Below are positions 48,001-57,714 of a stretch of DNA of 64,000 nt, piece after piece. The stretch covers positions 90,047,786-90,111,785 of the forward strand of contig NC_090750.1 of the NCBI RefSeq assembly GCF_036898095.1, in the 5' to 3' direction. A program made the translations under genes and the position numbers. How positions within the stretch are numbered: the first letter of the stretch is position 1; each line of letters starts with the position of its first letter. The notes under the pieces are model-generated. The model saw nothing but the letters and a program-made list of their open reading frames with translations. It ran no database searches and had not been told where the DNA came from. Source of the DNA: Palaemon carinicauda (taxonomy: Eukaryota > Arthropoda > Malacostraca > Decapoda > Palaemonidae).

Positions 48001-51000
48001 TATCCTCCTTCCAACTTCATTGGTGGAGGTAATAATTACTGCATATGAGAGATGATGGAATCTTTTCTACCTGCTTCAACTACTTCCGTTTTTTAAAACT
48101 TGAAGATGGTCTCTGTAACTAGATTTTCTTTTTCCAGAATTGCTTGGGGACTTGCTAAGACAGAAGCCTAAGGAGACAGATGGCGTCGAATCTGTCATCA
48201 TCGTTGAAGGTGTGCCATCAGTCGGTGCAGAGCGATTGGAGAAGCTTAAGAATGTAATTCGCAAGATCTTCAAGGAGTTTGGTACAATCATCAATGAATA
48301 TTATCCAACGGGAGAAGATGGCAAGACCAAAGGGTGAGTTAAAGTTATCAAACTACACTGTTGATTTATGCATACTGTACATGAATAAAAAAAAAAATTG
48401 CCTTTTAACCCTTTTACCCCCAAAGGACGTACTGGTATGTTTCACAAAACTCATCTCTGTACCCCCATGGACGTACTGGTACGCCCTTGCAAAAAACTAT
48501 TTTTTTTTTTTCCATATTTTTTTATACCTTTTTGAGAAACTTCGGGCATTTTCCAAAAGAATGAGACCAACCTGACCTCTCTATGACAAAAATTAAGGCT
48601 GTTAGAGCAATTTAATAGAATATACTGCAAAATGTGCTTGAAAAAAAAAAAAAAACCTCTGGGGGTTAGGGGTTGGAAAGTTCCAAATAGCTTGGGAGTA
48701 AAAGGGTTAAAAGTTAAAGTTGCGGGTTTTAGGTCTCCCCTGAGACGACCTTCATCATCTCCTCGGGCGACCATGAGCCAGCAGTGACTATCACTACCCC
48801 CCCCCACCCCTGGCCCCCTGGGGAGTACCCCCCGGTAGAAGGTCTCACACTATTCGCGCCTTAGCGGGGACGCGAACTTGGGACCTCTGAAACAGAAGCC
48901 CACGACGCTACCAACCTAGCTATCCGGATGTGGTATCTATGTTCAAAATGTGTATGGAGCAGTAATATTTCTCTACATAAAAGTCCTGATTCTTCACCAC
49001 ATTCATCATTCATTTCTGTACAACTATGAAACTTAATTTTTATTGATAATGTTTAGTGTCTGACAAAAAACCTTCACCAATCATGTTGACCAAAATAATC
49101 TGATTCTCTTGTATTTCGTAACTTATTGCCATCATCAGAGAAATCATTCCCAGGTTAAAAATAATGTAATGTTCATTCATTATAGTAGTTCACCTAAGTA
49201 GAAATGACTTTTTTGTACCAGTAACTACAAATGTATGTTAACGATGATAAATTCGTAGGTAATTTGTATTTTTCCCTAACACAAACCTGGAGTTGTTATA
49301 GATACTCTTTCGGCAAAGCTGGAACGTAGCCAATTGGACTTTTTGGTGTAAGGTGGCAACCCTACCCAGACACTGGGTGGGGGGTGGCTAGGGTTAGTAG
49401 CCACTTGTATAATACTCACGTAACGGTGAACTAGTTACTTTTCCTCTTTGGCTTGTAGAGAGCGGTTAAAGGAATGCTTGATGAAACTTTTCTAATCGTA
49501 TAATTAAAATTTGATTAAGCGACAAAAAAATTGTAATGGAAACACGGTATATTGCATGCGATTTAGCCCTTGTGATAGTAACTTTTAGTATAAGGGTTTT
49601 ACCTCCTGGTAGTTGACCCAATTTCTTAAAATATCTAGTTTAATGGGACTATTGTACTGTAGGCCCAGGTGGACTTTTGTTATTTGCTCATCATTGCCAT
49701 ACTTGCATCATAATCAAGCCATTTTTCTAATGTGAACGGGGCATATAAACTAATTGAAATTGTTTCATAGGGGCATCATTAATTGCATTCCTTGATGTTA
49801 CCGAGAGCCGCTGAGTGTTGAGGCGGCAAGGAAAGGCTGGATAGAGAGAGAACTGTAGCCAAATGACTTTGCTGAAGTAACAGCAAGAGTGTGTCCAGGG
49901 CTGGACTAGTAATTGAGCTTTGGAAAGGGGCAAGAAGCATTGTAGAGGCAGTCTGAGAAGAGAACTGTTGAGAAAAGTAGTTGAAATCGGCTCGTGGAAG
50001 CCGCTGTAAACGTTACTGAGAGCCGTAGAGAGTGTTTAGAGATGGCAAGGAGAAGCAGGATTGAGAGATGAGTTTAGCCAAATAACTTTGCTGAAGTGAC
50101 AGCAAGAGTGCCCTGGGCTGGACTAGTAATTTAAGTAAGCGTTATAGTTTTTTAAGGTTAAAGTTAAGGTCATTTTCATGTTTTAAACAACAAATGGGCC
50201 TGCATAAATAGTTCATGGAAGAATTGCTGGGACCCAGTTTTAAAGGGGTACTGTATTTTCCAAGTAACATGCTCTATTATTATTATTATTATTATGATGA
50301 TGATGATGATAGTTATGGCCACATCCCTAGTTGAAAAAAATAGGATTCTATAAGCCAAAGGGCTCTTATAGGAAAAGAAAGCCCTATGAGTAAAAGAAAT
50401 AAACTATGATAAGTAATGAACAAAGAATGCAAATTACCTTGAGATTAGTAACATTAAAATGATATGCCATGTATAAATTATAGAAAGAGACATATCAACC
50501 TGTTCAACATAACACTTGCTACATTTTTTGAACTGCTGAAGTTACACCAATTCAACTGGCTGATATAAGATCATTCCCAAACCTGGTCACAGCTTGTTAT
50601 CAGGTTAGGAGCATCCATTAAGAGCTATTGTATTTCTTTGAGGTTTTACATATCTGTAAATATTTGAATTGTTTTAAAATCTTTTATCTCTTCAGGTACA
50701 TCTTCCTGGAATTTAAAGACCGAGCATCCGCGGAAGAGGCTGTGAAGCAGAGGAATAACTACAAGCTAGATAAGCAGCATACCTTCCTCTGTAATGTTTT
50801 CACAGATTTTGAAAAGTATGAAAACATTACTGATGAGTTTGTAAAACCAGTTCCTCAGCCTTACAAGGTAACATTTTTTGCTTAGTGTCCTTTTCTAAAA
50901 TTATTTGCCATGTTATATTCTGTAATGAGAAATCACAATTGGAAACTATAATTATCTTTTCTTTACCATATTTGGAAGTAGTTATGTTGTGTATAAAATG

Positions 51001-53981
51001 AGAGATTATCTTGTAAAGTTTATGAACCCTAAGGTTTTTCGTTTTCCCCACAGGATCATGGTAACCTGCACTACTACTTACTGGATGAGAACTGCTTTGA
51101 TATGTTTTCCGTCCTCTATGACGAGGGACTCAAAACTGCGATTTATCTTAATTCCGTCCCAGAAGCTCAAGAAATTGATAAGCGTGAGGTGAGTTGCTTT
51201 TTATTGAAATTCATACAAAGGTTTTTGCGCCAGCTATCTTGGAGAGGTTGCCCATGAATTTGAAAGGTAATTCTTAATAATAGGGATTAAGGAATGCCAG
51301 ATCTACATTCAGAGAAATTGATGCAAAGAGAGTAGCATCATCTGCATATGCAACAAGCTTGTTTTCTAGGCCAAACCACATATCTTGTATATAGTATGAA
51401 AAGTAATGGGTCAAGAATGCTACCCTTAGGAATAGTTTTTCTAAGAAGTTCTGTTTCCTTATAGACCACTTAGTTTTTCCTCTTCAATTAATTTATTGGA
51501 TAGTTTGATAAGCACTTCAAATGGAATTTGTGGAGCAAGTTTTTATTACAAGACGACAATACATATAACTGAACTGTATGGAGAATGTAAATATGTTTAT
51601 TATAGTTTCATTAATTCTTTGTCTTGATTAATTTGTTGCAAGTGTTTTATTCAACTTAATGTTGAGATTATAATTTACGTTTCAGTTTAATGAGACTTCA
51701 TTGTTGTTTTTTCTTACTCGAGATGGATTGCTTTTAAGTTTGTAATTGATGTGCTTATTTTTTCTTACATAAAGATGGATGTTTTAATTCGATGAAAGAC
51801 TATTGCAAGTTTATAATTGTGTCACTTTTCTTATACAGGGATGGACGTTTTATTTCAATGAAAGACTGTTGTGAATGTGTGATTAACATACGATTGTCAT
51901 TTCTTACAGAGATGGACGGAATCGTACGTGCGTTGGTCGCCCAGAGGCACTTACCTTGCCACTTTCCACGGTCCAGGTATAGCTTTGTGGGGAGGTGAAA
52001 AATTCGAGCAACTGAAGAAATTCAGTCATCCCGGAGTTCAATTCATTGATTTTTCACCTTGTGAGAAGTAAGGGATATTTAAATTGCATGGTTTGAATAG
52101 TGATAAGTTGTAAATCTTCCATTATGATGAACTTTTTCTTTGCGTTCCTCAGTTTTCATAGGGTTTAACTTCAGGGTGCACCAAGTTGCCTACCCGTTGA
52201 TAAAGATGGAATTTAGAAGACTATGGTATTATTTACTTGAGTTTCCCAATCTTTGGTGGTGAAAGTCTGACAACTAGGAACTGCAGTAAATTAAACATTA
52301 TTGTGAATGTTCACTTACAGCATAATGCTAAATTATAGTGGGAAATTATTATACTGAAGCATTACTAAACTTTACTTGCTTTCTGTATGACAAGAAGTTT
52401 TGGTAGCTATTACTCTAGTTGAACACCTTTGTGATATTAAAAGTTGAATAGTTTTAAGAGAGAAACAAGTCACATTTCGAGAGTGTTCACAGCTTTGTTA
52501 AGAAATCAAAGTACATTGTTGATTATATCCATTAAAAACAAAGTTCTTGTGTAATTTTCATAGAACAAATATGAACCACCTTCAAGGTGCTGTACCTATA
52601 TCATTTCGTTGATATTTATTACTTGCATCTCAGTGACCTGATATAAGAACAGCGTTATTTTTTCCCCCTTTTAGGTACTTGGTCACATTCTCTCCTCATG
52701 TTGATCCAAGGGCTGAAGAGCCCCAGTCTGTCATCATTTGGGATACAAGATCTGGCCAGAAGAAACGAGCTTTTAATGCCGAGAGACCGCCATTGTGGCC
52801 TGTTTTCAAGTGGTCCAATGATGATAGGTACTTTGCCAGGATCGGTGAAGATATGTTGAGTGTTTATGAAACCCCGGTGAGTAAATGTCTTACCCGACGG
52901 TTATTAATTTGCAGATATCTTTAAACTTGCATTAAACATATCTTAGTTTTGTTGAGCTTTTCATTTTTTTGGAGTGGCAGGACAGCCAGTAATTACTTGA
53001 ATATAATTTATGGTTGTTGAGCTTTCTATTTATTTTAGAGTGACAGGACAGTCCATAATCACAGGGGGTCACTCTTAACAGTTCATATCTCTTTCAGTCG
53101 TTTGGTTTACTTGATAAGAAGAGCATAAAGGTTAATGGAATCAAGGACTTCAGTTGGTCCCCCACAGACAACATCCTGGCATATTGGATCGCAGAAGACA
53201 AAGATGTACCGGCCAAAGTGACACTCGTTTCCATTCCCAGCAGAGAAGAAGTAAGTTTTATGCTCCTTATAAATTTTTTATTCATTTAATTCTAAGGATT
53301 ATTTTTTATACTTGAGTTGTGAGTTGTATTGCGAATTTATTCAATTGGAATATGAATCATGAAATGCTATGGTTAATCTCACAGTTACATGAAAAGCCTT
53401 GATAATTTTTAGTTACATGAAATGCCATTGTTATTCTTACAATTACATGAAATTCCATGGTTACTCTTAGTTACATGAAATGCCATGGTAACTTTTAGTT
53501 ACATTGAAATACCATGGTTATTCTTGGTTACATGAAATGCCATGGTCATTTTTTGTTACATAAAATGCCCTGGTTATTCATAGTTACATGAAATGACATG
53601 GTAATATTTAGTTACATGAAATGCCATGGTAATATTTAGTTACATGAAATGCCATGGTTATTCTTACGGTTACATGAATTTCCATGGTTATTCTTACAAT
53701 TCCATGAAATACCATGGGTTATTCTTACAGGTAAGAATGAGGTCTTGATTCCCCGCTTTTGTTTTCAGGTCCGCACAAAGAATCTGTTCAATGTTGCCGA
53801 CTGTAAGATGCATTGGCAGAAATGTGGGGATTACTTGTGCGTCAAGGTAGCCAGATACGCCAAAGCCAAGCGCGAGAAGAACGAAGTGAAGTACTCCGGT
53901 ATCTACTACAACTTTGAGATTTTCCACATGCGAGAAAAGGGAATCGCTGTTGACAGCTTAGAAATTAAGGAAAATATTCAG
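30048..53981 (+). CDS. eIF3b: Eukaryotic translation initiation factor 3 subunit b, N-terminal two thirds (partial)
   Basis: Eight exons: 30048-30162, 48138-48333, 50696-50867, 51054-51188, 51910-52067, 52675-52876, 53098-53250, 53769-53981. All have AG acceptors and GT donors, phases agree, total 1344 nt = 448 codons. eIF3b (yeast Prt1) is a scaffold of eIF3 on the 40S subunit. Start [10 protein letters not shown], then an acidic stretch with [23 protein letters not shown] at about residues 57-140 ([10 protein letters not shown] as RNP2, KGYIFLEF as RNP1). The beta-propeller starts near 207 ([55 protein letters not shown]) and continues with [56 protein letters not shown]. The frame stays open after KENIQ, but the remaining ~250 residues known in the family are not found to the right. 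An in-frame upstream ATG (29955) would add 31 residues. Intron 1 is 18 kb. Confidence 0.95.
30540..32520 (+). repeat. Diverged tandem repeat, ~175-bp period, about 10 copies
   Basis: In eIF3b intron 1. Recurring landmarks in fixed order: TATGGTATTAGGTCAAATGG, GTACAGGACAACACACCGCC, TACTAAGTTGC, GCAGATTCGTTGC, TTTTAGGCGAACCCCA, TAATTTCTAGCCAAATACAT, then TTTCCAACTGGTTATGTGTT. Starts lie near 30555, 30725, 31000, 31085, 31260, 31410, 31580, 31755, 31930 and 32315. Copies are moderately diverged and some truncated, so the array is old. Confidence 0.85.
32959..33149 (+). repeat. Left terminal repeat of the DIRS-like element
   Basis: The 30-nt outer part (32959-32988, ATTTGTTCCGTAACCG...) is complementary to 40445-40474. 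The 161-nt inner part (32989-33149) is the exact reverse complement of 40577-40737. The inner edge carries a pyrimidine stretch ending CACACACAG followed by GTGAATAC, which resembles a splice acceptor. Confidence 0.93.
34947..35172 (+). repeat. 34-bp tandem repeat, 7 copies, inside DIRS-like element
   Basis: Starts at 34947, 34981, 35015, 35049, 35083, 35117 and 35151. Unit: AACTGCGGATGCTGATCGCC plus ATCGCGCGACCCTC; copies nearly identical, the last grading into the next array. Confidence 0.95.
35173..35712 (+). repeat. 135-bp tandem repeat, 4 copies, inside DIRS-like element
   Basis: Starts at 35173, 35308, 35443 and 35578. The unit begins CGCACAACCCTGAACGATTG and contains CATTCACCTGCGCATGCTGC. 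Exactly 45 codons long, so it keeps frame. Copies differ by only a few bases. Confidence 0.95.
35776..36010 (+). repeat. 24-bp GC-rich tandem repeat, about 10 copies
   Basis: Unit CGCCTGCGCGCCCGCGCGAT plus CGCT, eight codons. Depending on frame it encodes [16 protein letters not shown] or PARPRDRS. The last is Ser/Arg-repeat-like and joins the downstream frame. Long Ala/Arg-rich frames on the opposite strand are artefacts of the repeat. Confidence 0.95.
37290..39090 (+). pseudogene. DIRS-type reverse transcriptase/RNase H remnant
   Basis: Across shifting frames: [14 protein letters not shown], then [20 protein letters not shown] (equivalent of SLDLKDAYFHIPIHP with the palm-A Asp), [13 protein letters not shown] (the LEYLG motif after the palm), and an RNase H-side piece [16 protein letters not shown]. 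Near 38640-38790, [15 protein letters not shown] and [13 protein letters not shown] match the FVSPxxDPxALAxDA...DAYAFPPF block typical of DIRS pol. Many stops and frameshifts. A 5S-derived insert interrupts it at 37798-37905. Confidence 0.7.
37798..37905 (+). pseudogene. 5S rRNA-derived sequence embedded in the DIRS-like pol
   Basis: Recognisable nearly end to end as 5S rRNA: TTACCACGTTGGAAA, CTTCTCGTCCG, GAGGTTAAGCAACGTCGG, TACTTGGATGGGTGACCACC and TGGGGACGCC. About 10-11 nt are missing between AACGTCGG and TACTTGG (the loop/intermediate element). The A-box and C-box regions of the internal promoter are largely kept. It sits between the [11 protein letters not shown] motif and the RNase H side, so it is an insertion relative to pol. 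It could be retrotransposed 5S RNA or the head of a 5S-derived (SINE3-type) SINE; no SINE body is evident. Confidence 0.85.
39540..39955 (+). pseudogene. Tyrosine-recombinase C-terminal remnant of the DIRS-like element
   Basis: Near 39815-39955 the frame reads [20 protein letters not shown], then [18 protein letters not shown]. This resembles the end of DIRS recombinases, where a VLxAGxWxxxxTFxxFYLRD block carries the catalytic Tyr. Here the Tyr position appears lost (AARFLQG in place of xxFYLRD). Upstream frames are interrupted, so the enzyme would be inactive. Confidence 0.55.
40431..40531 (+). repeat. Internal complementary region (ICR) of the DIRS-like element
   Basis: 40431-40474 is the reverse complement of 32959-33002 (left end) and 40473-40531 is the reverse complement of 40729-40787 (right end), overlapping by the dinucleotide AT. 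It therefore records the sequence of the element's own circle junction, the role proposed for the ICR in DIRS-1. Confidence 0.92.
40577..40787 (+). repeat. Right terminal repeat of the DIRS-like element
   Basis: 40577-40737 is the exact reverse complement of 32989-33149. The outer 50 nt (40738-40787) include AGGTTTGTATGGTTAGGAAA and end CGAATTTGTCAT. The right extension is 20 nt longer than the left, as in DIRS-1 where the two terminal repeats are unequal. Confidence 0.93.
40950..41745. repeat. Large inverted repeat / fold-back element, arms ~365 bp
   Basis: The left arm (about 40950-41320) and right arm (about 41380-41745) are reverse complements with scattered mismatches: AAAAGTTTTAGTACCTAGCA against TGCTTGGTACTAAAACTTTT, AACAATCAAACAACCCACAG against CTGTGGGTTGTTTGATTGTT, and AAAACACAACCAGACTTTAT against its complement near the 60-bp loop. 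The right arm has gained an 26-nt T-run. Transcribed in eIF3b intron 1, it would form a long RNA hairpin. Confidence 0.93.
42175..44987. mobile_element. piggyBac-like non-autonomous element, 2.8 kb
   Basis: A perfect 21-bp terminal inverted repeat: TTAACCCTGGATAGGTACGG(T) at 42175-42195, complement at 44967-44987. The outer TTAA on both sides fits the TTAA target duplication of piggyBac, whose termini begin CCC. A subterminal sequence CTCGGACGCGAACGACCCCG occurs as a direct repeat near 42221 and 44776. There is no transposase frame. The interior is AT-rich and built of a ~370-bp tandem repeat. Confidence 0.8.
43120..44620. repeat. ~370-bp tandem repeat inside the piggyBac-like element, about 4 copies
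   Basis: The landmark CCATATCTGGCTAAAAAAA / CGTATCTGACAAAAACAAA recurs at about 43311, 43680, 44063 and 44432 (spacing 369-383). It is followed each time by GGGTAGCCAGATCATCTAGA, ACACTTTCCAACA and GGGCACTCGCGG. Copies 1-2 and 3-4 form two closer pairs. Confidence 0.88.
44990..45729. other. eIF3b intron 1, nothing recognised
   Basis: No coding, tandem or mobile-element signature that I can name; ordinary intron sequence. Confidence 0.5.
45730..45880 (-). repeat. Dispersed ~140-bp repeat (mate of 2745-2885)
   Basis: Reverse-complement match to 2745-2885, sharing TAGTCGTTCCGGGTTAGAAC-type ends, AAATATTATACAGTAGGAAG and TGGCTCGAGCC. Confidence 0.7.
46695..46845 (+). repeat. 3'-tail-only copy of the 12.2-kb LINE
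   Basis: Matches the last ~150 bp of the LINE at 15085-15225: CAGTACCAGTCAAACTCGGC, CCCTCGTCAGGCTG, AGGTCCCCATTTG, TTTGTTTGATGTTGAC, AATGCCTTGGTA. A severely 5'-truncated insertion or a tail-sharing SINE. Confidence 0.85.
46860..47440 (-). pseudogene. LINE RT C-terminal fragment (RTE-like family)
   Basis: On the minus strand: [18 protein letters not shown] near 47415-47360, then [16 protein letters not shown] near 47200-47140, then [11 protein letters not shown]. This order (YLGS..., later TEMRMLRWMxGxS) is typical of the C-terminal region of RTE-like non-LTR polyproteins. Several stops and frameshifts. It abuts the LINE tail at 46695-46845, in opposite orientation. Confidence 0.75.
47692..48035 (+). 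repeat. MITE-like dispersed repeat, copy B
   Basis: Same family and orientation as 16095-16480; begins GGGCACTCGGTAGAGCGCAG and ends TTGGTGGAGGTAATAA. It ends about 100 bp before eIF3b exon 2. Confidence 0.75.
48405..48710. mobile_element. MITE with TTAA flanks and CCC...GGG ends (piggyBac-like), copy 1
   Basis: TTAACCCTTTTACCCCCA at the left and GGGAGTAAAAGGGTTAA at the right; core 298 bp. Internal landmarks CCATGGACGTACTGGTACG, GAGAAACTTCGGGCATTTTC, AATGAGACCAACCTGACCTC and GACAAAAATTAAGGCTGTTA recur in copies at 54252-54497 and 58232-58709. In eIF3b intron 2. Confidence 0.85.
48720..48935 (-). repeat. tRNA-derived SINE
   Basis: On the minus strand it begins ATCCGGATAGCTAGGTTGGT (A-box-like) and after about 30 nt has AGGTCCCAAGTTCGCGTCCC (B-box-like). 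A body with C/G runs follows to about 48720. It cannot fold as a clean tRNA acceptor stem, so it is a SINE head and not a tRNA gene. In eIF3b intron 2. Confidence 0.7.
49236..49500 (-). repeat. Remnant of a DIRS-type terminus
   Basis: AAATTCGTAGGTAATTTGTA, TTTTTCCCTAAC and ACAAACCTGGAG follow the inverted right end of the DIRS-like element (AAATTCGAAGATAATTTGTA, TTTTTCCTAACC). It continues with a G-rich block GGGTGGGGGGTGGCTAGGG and AATACTCACGTAAC, where the complete element has its ITR body and GAATACTCACTTTC. A diverged solo end in eIF3b intron 2. Confidence 0.6.
50275..50520 (-). repeat. LINE-tail repeat with (ATT)n
   Basis: Begins (TAT)n/(GAT)n, then CACATCCCTAGTTGAAAAAA, GATTCTATAAGCCAAAGGG and AAAGCCCTATGAG. 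Diverged copy of the 24.5-kb family, in eIF3b intron 2, about 180 bp before exon 3. Confidence 0.8.
51275..51450 (-). pseudogene. Jockey-like RT fragment with catalytic ADD motif
   Basis: Minus strand reads [11 protein letters not shown], then [20 protein letters not shown] and [10 protein letters not shown]. The PQGSxLGPLLF motif and YADDATL correspond to RT palm motifs B and C of Jockey-type LINEs. Only about 55 residues survive, with a frameshift between them. In eIF3b intron 4. Confidence 0.8.
53390..53725 (+). repeat. Minisatellite, ~27-30-bp unit, about 12 copies
   Basis: Repeated AGTTACATGAAATGCCATGG plus TTATTCTT with variable spacing, in eIF3b intron 7. It ends about 45 bp before the acceptor of the last visible eIF3b exon. 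Contiguous, no spacers. Confidence 0.92.
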
Positions 53982-54251
53982 GTTAGTGTCATTTTTTTAC
54001 AGAAAGAAATACATAAACTGTACACTGTTTAATCCTGGTTTGGAAAACTGCTTATATATTTTTTGGATAATCATTTATGTTACGTAGACTATGATATCTT
54101 GGAGGGGATATATGTATTCGATGTTGTTTGTGCTCTGTTCACCTCATGCTGTATACTGAAAGGTCTGTTGCATCTTGTCAGCCCCAAGCTACAACTAGTT
54201 CTTAGACTTCCACTTTACCTATCTGCCATCTTGCAGTCAAATTTCTCTTAA

Positions 54252-54497
54252 CGTACCGGTACGTCCATTGGGGGTGAATCCCAATGGACGTACCGGTACG
54301 TTCTTGAAAAAAACTGTTATTTACATGTTTTCGCATATTTTTGATAGCTTTATGAGAAACTTCAGGCATTTTCCAAAAGAATGAGACCAAACTGACCTCT
54401 CTATGACAAAAATTAAGGCTGTTATAGCAATTTAAAAAAAAGATTTAGCAAAATGTGCTTGACAGTTCAACATACCTTGGGGGGAAAAAGGGGTAAC
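54252..54497. mobile_element. TTAA/CCC-type MITE, copy 2 (one end eroded)
   Basis: Shares GAGAAACTTCAGGCATTTTC, AATGAGACCAAACTGACCTC and CAAAATGTGCTTGA with copy 1. The left end carries a palindromic pair, CGTACCGGTACGTCCATTGG and its complement, separated by a short loop. The right end GGGGAAAAAGGGGTAAC has lost a perfect TTAA. Confidence 0.75.
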
Positions 54498-55904
54498 ATT
54501 TACTTCCTGGTACAACTGGCTTTTATTTTTTTCTAAAATGGCCATGTGGCCAAAAACCAACAAATTCCAATCTTATCAGAATCTTATTTAGCGATATTTC
54601 AAATATGATTTACATTTGGTTTTTACAGTCATGTTGAGTTTTAATCAATCAATAGGTTAGTTTGAATTTACTTATGATGCAACAACAAATGCAGTGGTTT
54701 TTTTTTTAGTTCACTGCAGGATAAAGGCCTGATTCAGAATCCTGTTTAGCAATATTTCAAACATGATTTACATTGTTTTTTTTTTTTTCAGTCATGATGA
54801 CATTTACTCAGTCATAGATTAGTTTAAATTTTCTTGTTGAGATACAACAACAAATGCAGTTTTTTTTTTTTTTTTTTTTTTTTCTCTGCAGAATAAAGGT
54901 GTTAGACTCGGAATTCTGTTTATCAATATTTTATTAATGAATTTCATTGGTTTTTGTTAAGACATGATGAGTTTTACTCTCATGTGAAATTTAGTTTCAA
55001 TCTCCTGATTTATGATACAGTAACAAATGCAGCGATTTTTAGTTCACTGCAGGATAAAGACCTTAGACATGTCTTTATTCATGACGGGAATTTATGGTGT
55101 GGCTGGATATATAACTATAATGTATATAAGGTATATATATTTTTTTTCCTATGGGGATTGCAGTAATTAATAACTAAAAAGTGTTCCTGCTTTGGACATT
55201 TTTTTTCCAAGCATAACCCCAAGATTAACAATGAGGAACTTCTCTGGGTTTCCAGCTAACCAGTGCTGATTGACCTCGTTTCCCTCAGACAGTCGTTTGA
55301 TAAAAACCTTTTGTCTTTGTGTAACTTAGCTTTTAATCTTGTGCTACTTTATGTTTGACATATCCTTTGTTTAACTGTGTTTGACTTTTTTGAAACCAGG
55401 AATGTTTTTTTTTTTTTTTTGTAGTTTGAACAAATAGGATGATGGAATACCATTTGTTTGATAATTGTTTAGTCTGAACAGTTATGATGAAGAAATGCCA
55501 ATTGTGTTTGATTCTTTTTTTTAGTCTGTTAATTTGATACGTGTCTTAGTACTGTCCTAGTGATCTTTCCATTTCGTACTGAAATATCGCAGTACTCGTA
55601 AGTTGAACGGGAGAGGGAAGCTAACCGATCATACTTGAAATAAAATCCAAATATAGCTATGTATTGTGCTATGAATACAGAAGTTATTGATAACTACAAA
55701 TATAGGAGTTATTGATGACTACAGTTACTTTCAATCTGGGCTGATTTTGCGATCATACCATTTCGGACTGATACGAGTGCAGTACTCGCGAAAGGGGAAC
55801 TAACCGATCATACTTGAAACAAAATCAGATTATTGTTTTGTATTGTGCTAGGAATACAGACGTTATTGAAAACTATAGATATAGGAGTTACTGATGGCTA
55901 GTTA

Positions 55905-56045
55905 TTCTCATTATTATTATTAGTTAGGCTGTAACCCTAGTTAGGAAAGTTTAATACTACAATCTCAAGGGATCCTAAAAGGAATTTAAGCCTTAAAGAA
56001 AAAGAAGTACAGAAGTGAAAAATAAACTTTGCAAGTGATAGATAG
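55905..56045 (-). repeat. LINE-tail repeat, degraded
   Basis: TTATTATTATTAGTTAGGCT, GTAACCCTAGTTAGGAAAG, AAGGGATCCTAAAAGGAA; same family as 24040-24165. Confidence 0.7.
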
Positions 56046-56055
56046 ATACTACATA

Positions 56056-56345
56056 CATATACCAAGGCACTTCCCCCAATTTTGGGGGTAGCTGACATCA
56101 ACAAATGAAACAAAACAAAAAGGGGACCTCTACTCTCTCTGTTCCTCCCAGCCTGACAAGGGACTCAACAGAGTTCAGCTGGTACTGCTAGGGGTGCCAC
56201 AGCCCACCCTCCTCTGTTATCCACCACAGATGAAGCTTCATAATGCTGAATCCCCTACTGCTGCTACCTCCGCGGTCATCTAAAGCACCGGAGGAAGCAG
56301 CAGGGCCTACCGGAACTGCGTTACAATCGCTCGCCCTTCAGGAAC
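56056..56345 (-). repeat. 3'-tail-only copy of the 12.2-kb LINE
   Basis: Reverse complement of 14940-15215: CCAAGGCACTTCCCCCAATT, CAGCCTGACAAGGGACTC, GTACTGCTAGGGGTGCCACA, AGATGAAGCTTCATAATGCT, CACCGGAGGAAGCAGCAGGG. A strongly 5'-truncated insertion. Confidence 0.92.
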
Positions 56346-56863
56346 AAAATTTAAAACTGATTCTTTACCTACAGTAGGGTCCCGAATTACACGTGTTCTA
56401 ATTACGCGATTCCTCAATTACGCGATCGATAGTTTTAAAAAATTAAATTTCCTGTATCTACGAGGCTGTTCAAAGTTCGCGAGTCAAGCACTACAAAATG
56501 TATCAAATCTATTGTCTTTTTAAGTATATTGGTAGCCCTAAATACGGTGATTTATAATAAATGTTACAAAACAATATCAACATTACATTTCATTAACATA
56601 ATTTCATAATGAATAGCCTATTTAAGGATAAAATTCCACATCAACAATGAAATCAACTGTTAACTGTGCGAGTCCAGCTGACAAAATGTAAACAGAAATG
56701 TGGTTACGTTCTCGGCAATCTTTATCTTTCTCCAACCTTACGATAATTGTAATGGTAGTGTTAATGATGGTATATTAAAGCATTATTTTTGTTTAGTACA
56801 GTATATTTAAAAGCCTTATTTTTCCCTCTGGGCGTTCAAGGTTTTCACGAGTAGACTGGGTTC

Positions 56864-57033
56864 GTTTATCGGCAGTGAATAGCCTAAACTTCGGTAACGA
56901 GTCGTCAATATTTTGTCATATTTTAAACAGTATACATTTGATTTGCAAACATTAATCAAATGTATACTGTTTAAAATATGACAAAATATTGACGACTCGT
57001 TACCGAAGTTTAGGCTATTCACTGCCGATAAAC
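56864..57033. repeat. Perfect 80-bp inverted repeat with 10-nt loop
   Basis: Arms 56864-56943 and 56954-57033 are exact reverse complements. The left starts GTTTATCGGCAGTGAATAGC; the right ends GCTATTCACTGCCGATAAAC. No mismatch in 80 bp. It lies 0.7 kb left of the scaffold gap. Confidence 0.97.
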
Positions 57034-57407
57034 GATAACAAACCCTTTAATGCAAACTAACTGTATCCTTTGATATTCCTCTATAATTATCACGAATTCC
57101 TTCTATACCTCCTCAGACACTCTTATTTCAAATATCTAAATTATTCTTATCACAACTAACACCATCTAGTCATTTTCATTCCATTATATCTATTATTCCT
57201 CTGGATCTTATTCCCTTTCCTTATTCTGTTTATTCGATGGGATTCGTTTTTCCCTTTACCGTCTTTCAGAATCTATTTTTAGCCACTGGCAACCAAATCC
57301 CCCCTTCCCCCGTCTCCTACCGTCTCCCCTGCGAGTCCACCCAGCCTATCTCATCACTCCCCCCCCCCTTCATCCTCCCCTGTTCTAGGTCTGTAACCTT
57401 CTGCGTC

Positions 57408-57412
<5 letters not shown>

Positions 57413-57448
<36 letters not shown>
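57413..57448 (+). repeat. (CT)n microsatellite
   Basis: A pure dinucleotide run of about 36 bp. Confidence 0.97.
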
Positions 57449-57455
<7 letters not shown>

Positions 57456-57714
57456 CAATACGTACAAATAGATGAAGAAACCAAAATCGGTTTTCTTGAA
57501 GTGTCAATTAAATACAAAACGAAAAAATTATACCGTGTATACATCCATTTCAATCATAGCTTAAAATACGGTAACCGATTTCGTCCGCAAACCACTATTT
57601 TTTAGGAAACACCATTCTATTCCAGAAAATTTTTACTCTAAATGTCAATTGCGCTATAATAAAACATGTACTTATGTTGTTAAATTTCGGGTGTGTTTTA
57701 AAAATCGAGTATTG

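Noticed and set aside
48850..48935. tRNA gene on the minus strand
   Set aside because: A- and B-box-like sequences are present, but no full cloverleaf is apparent and a SINE body follows.
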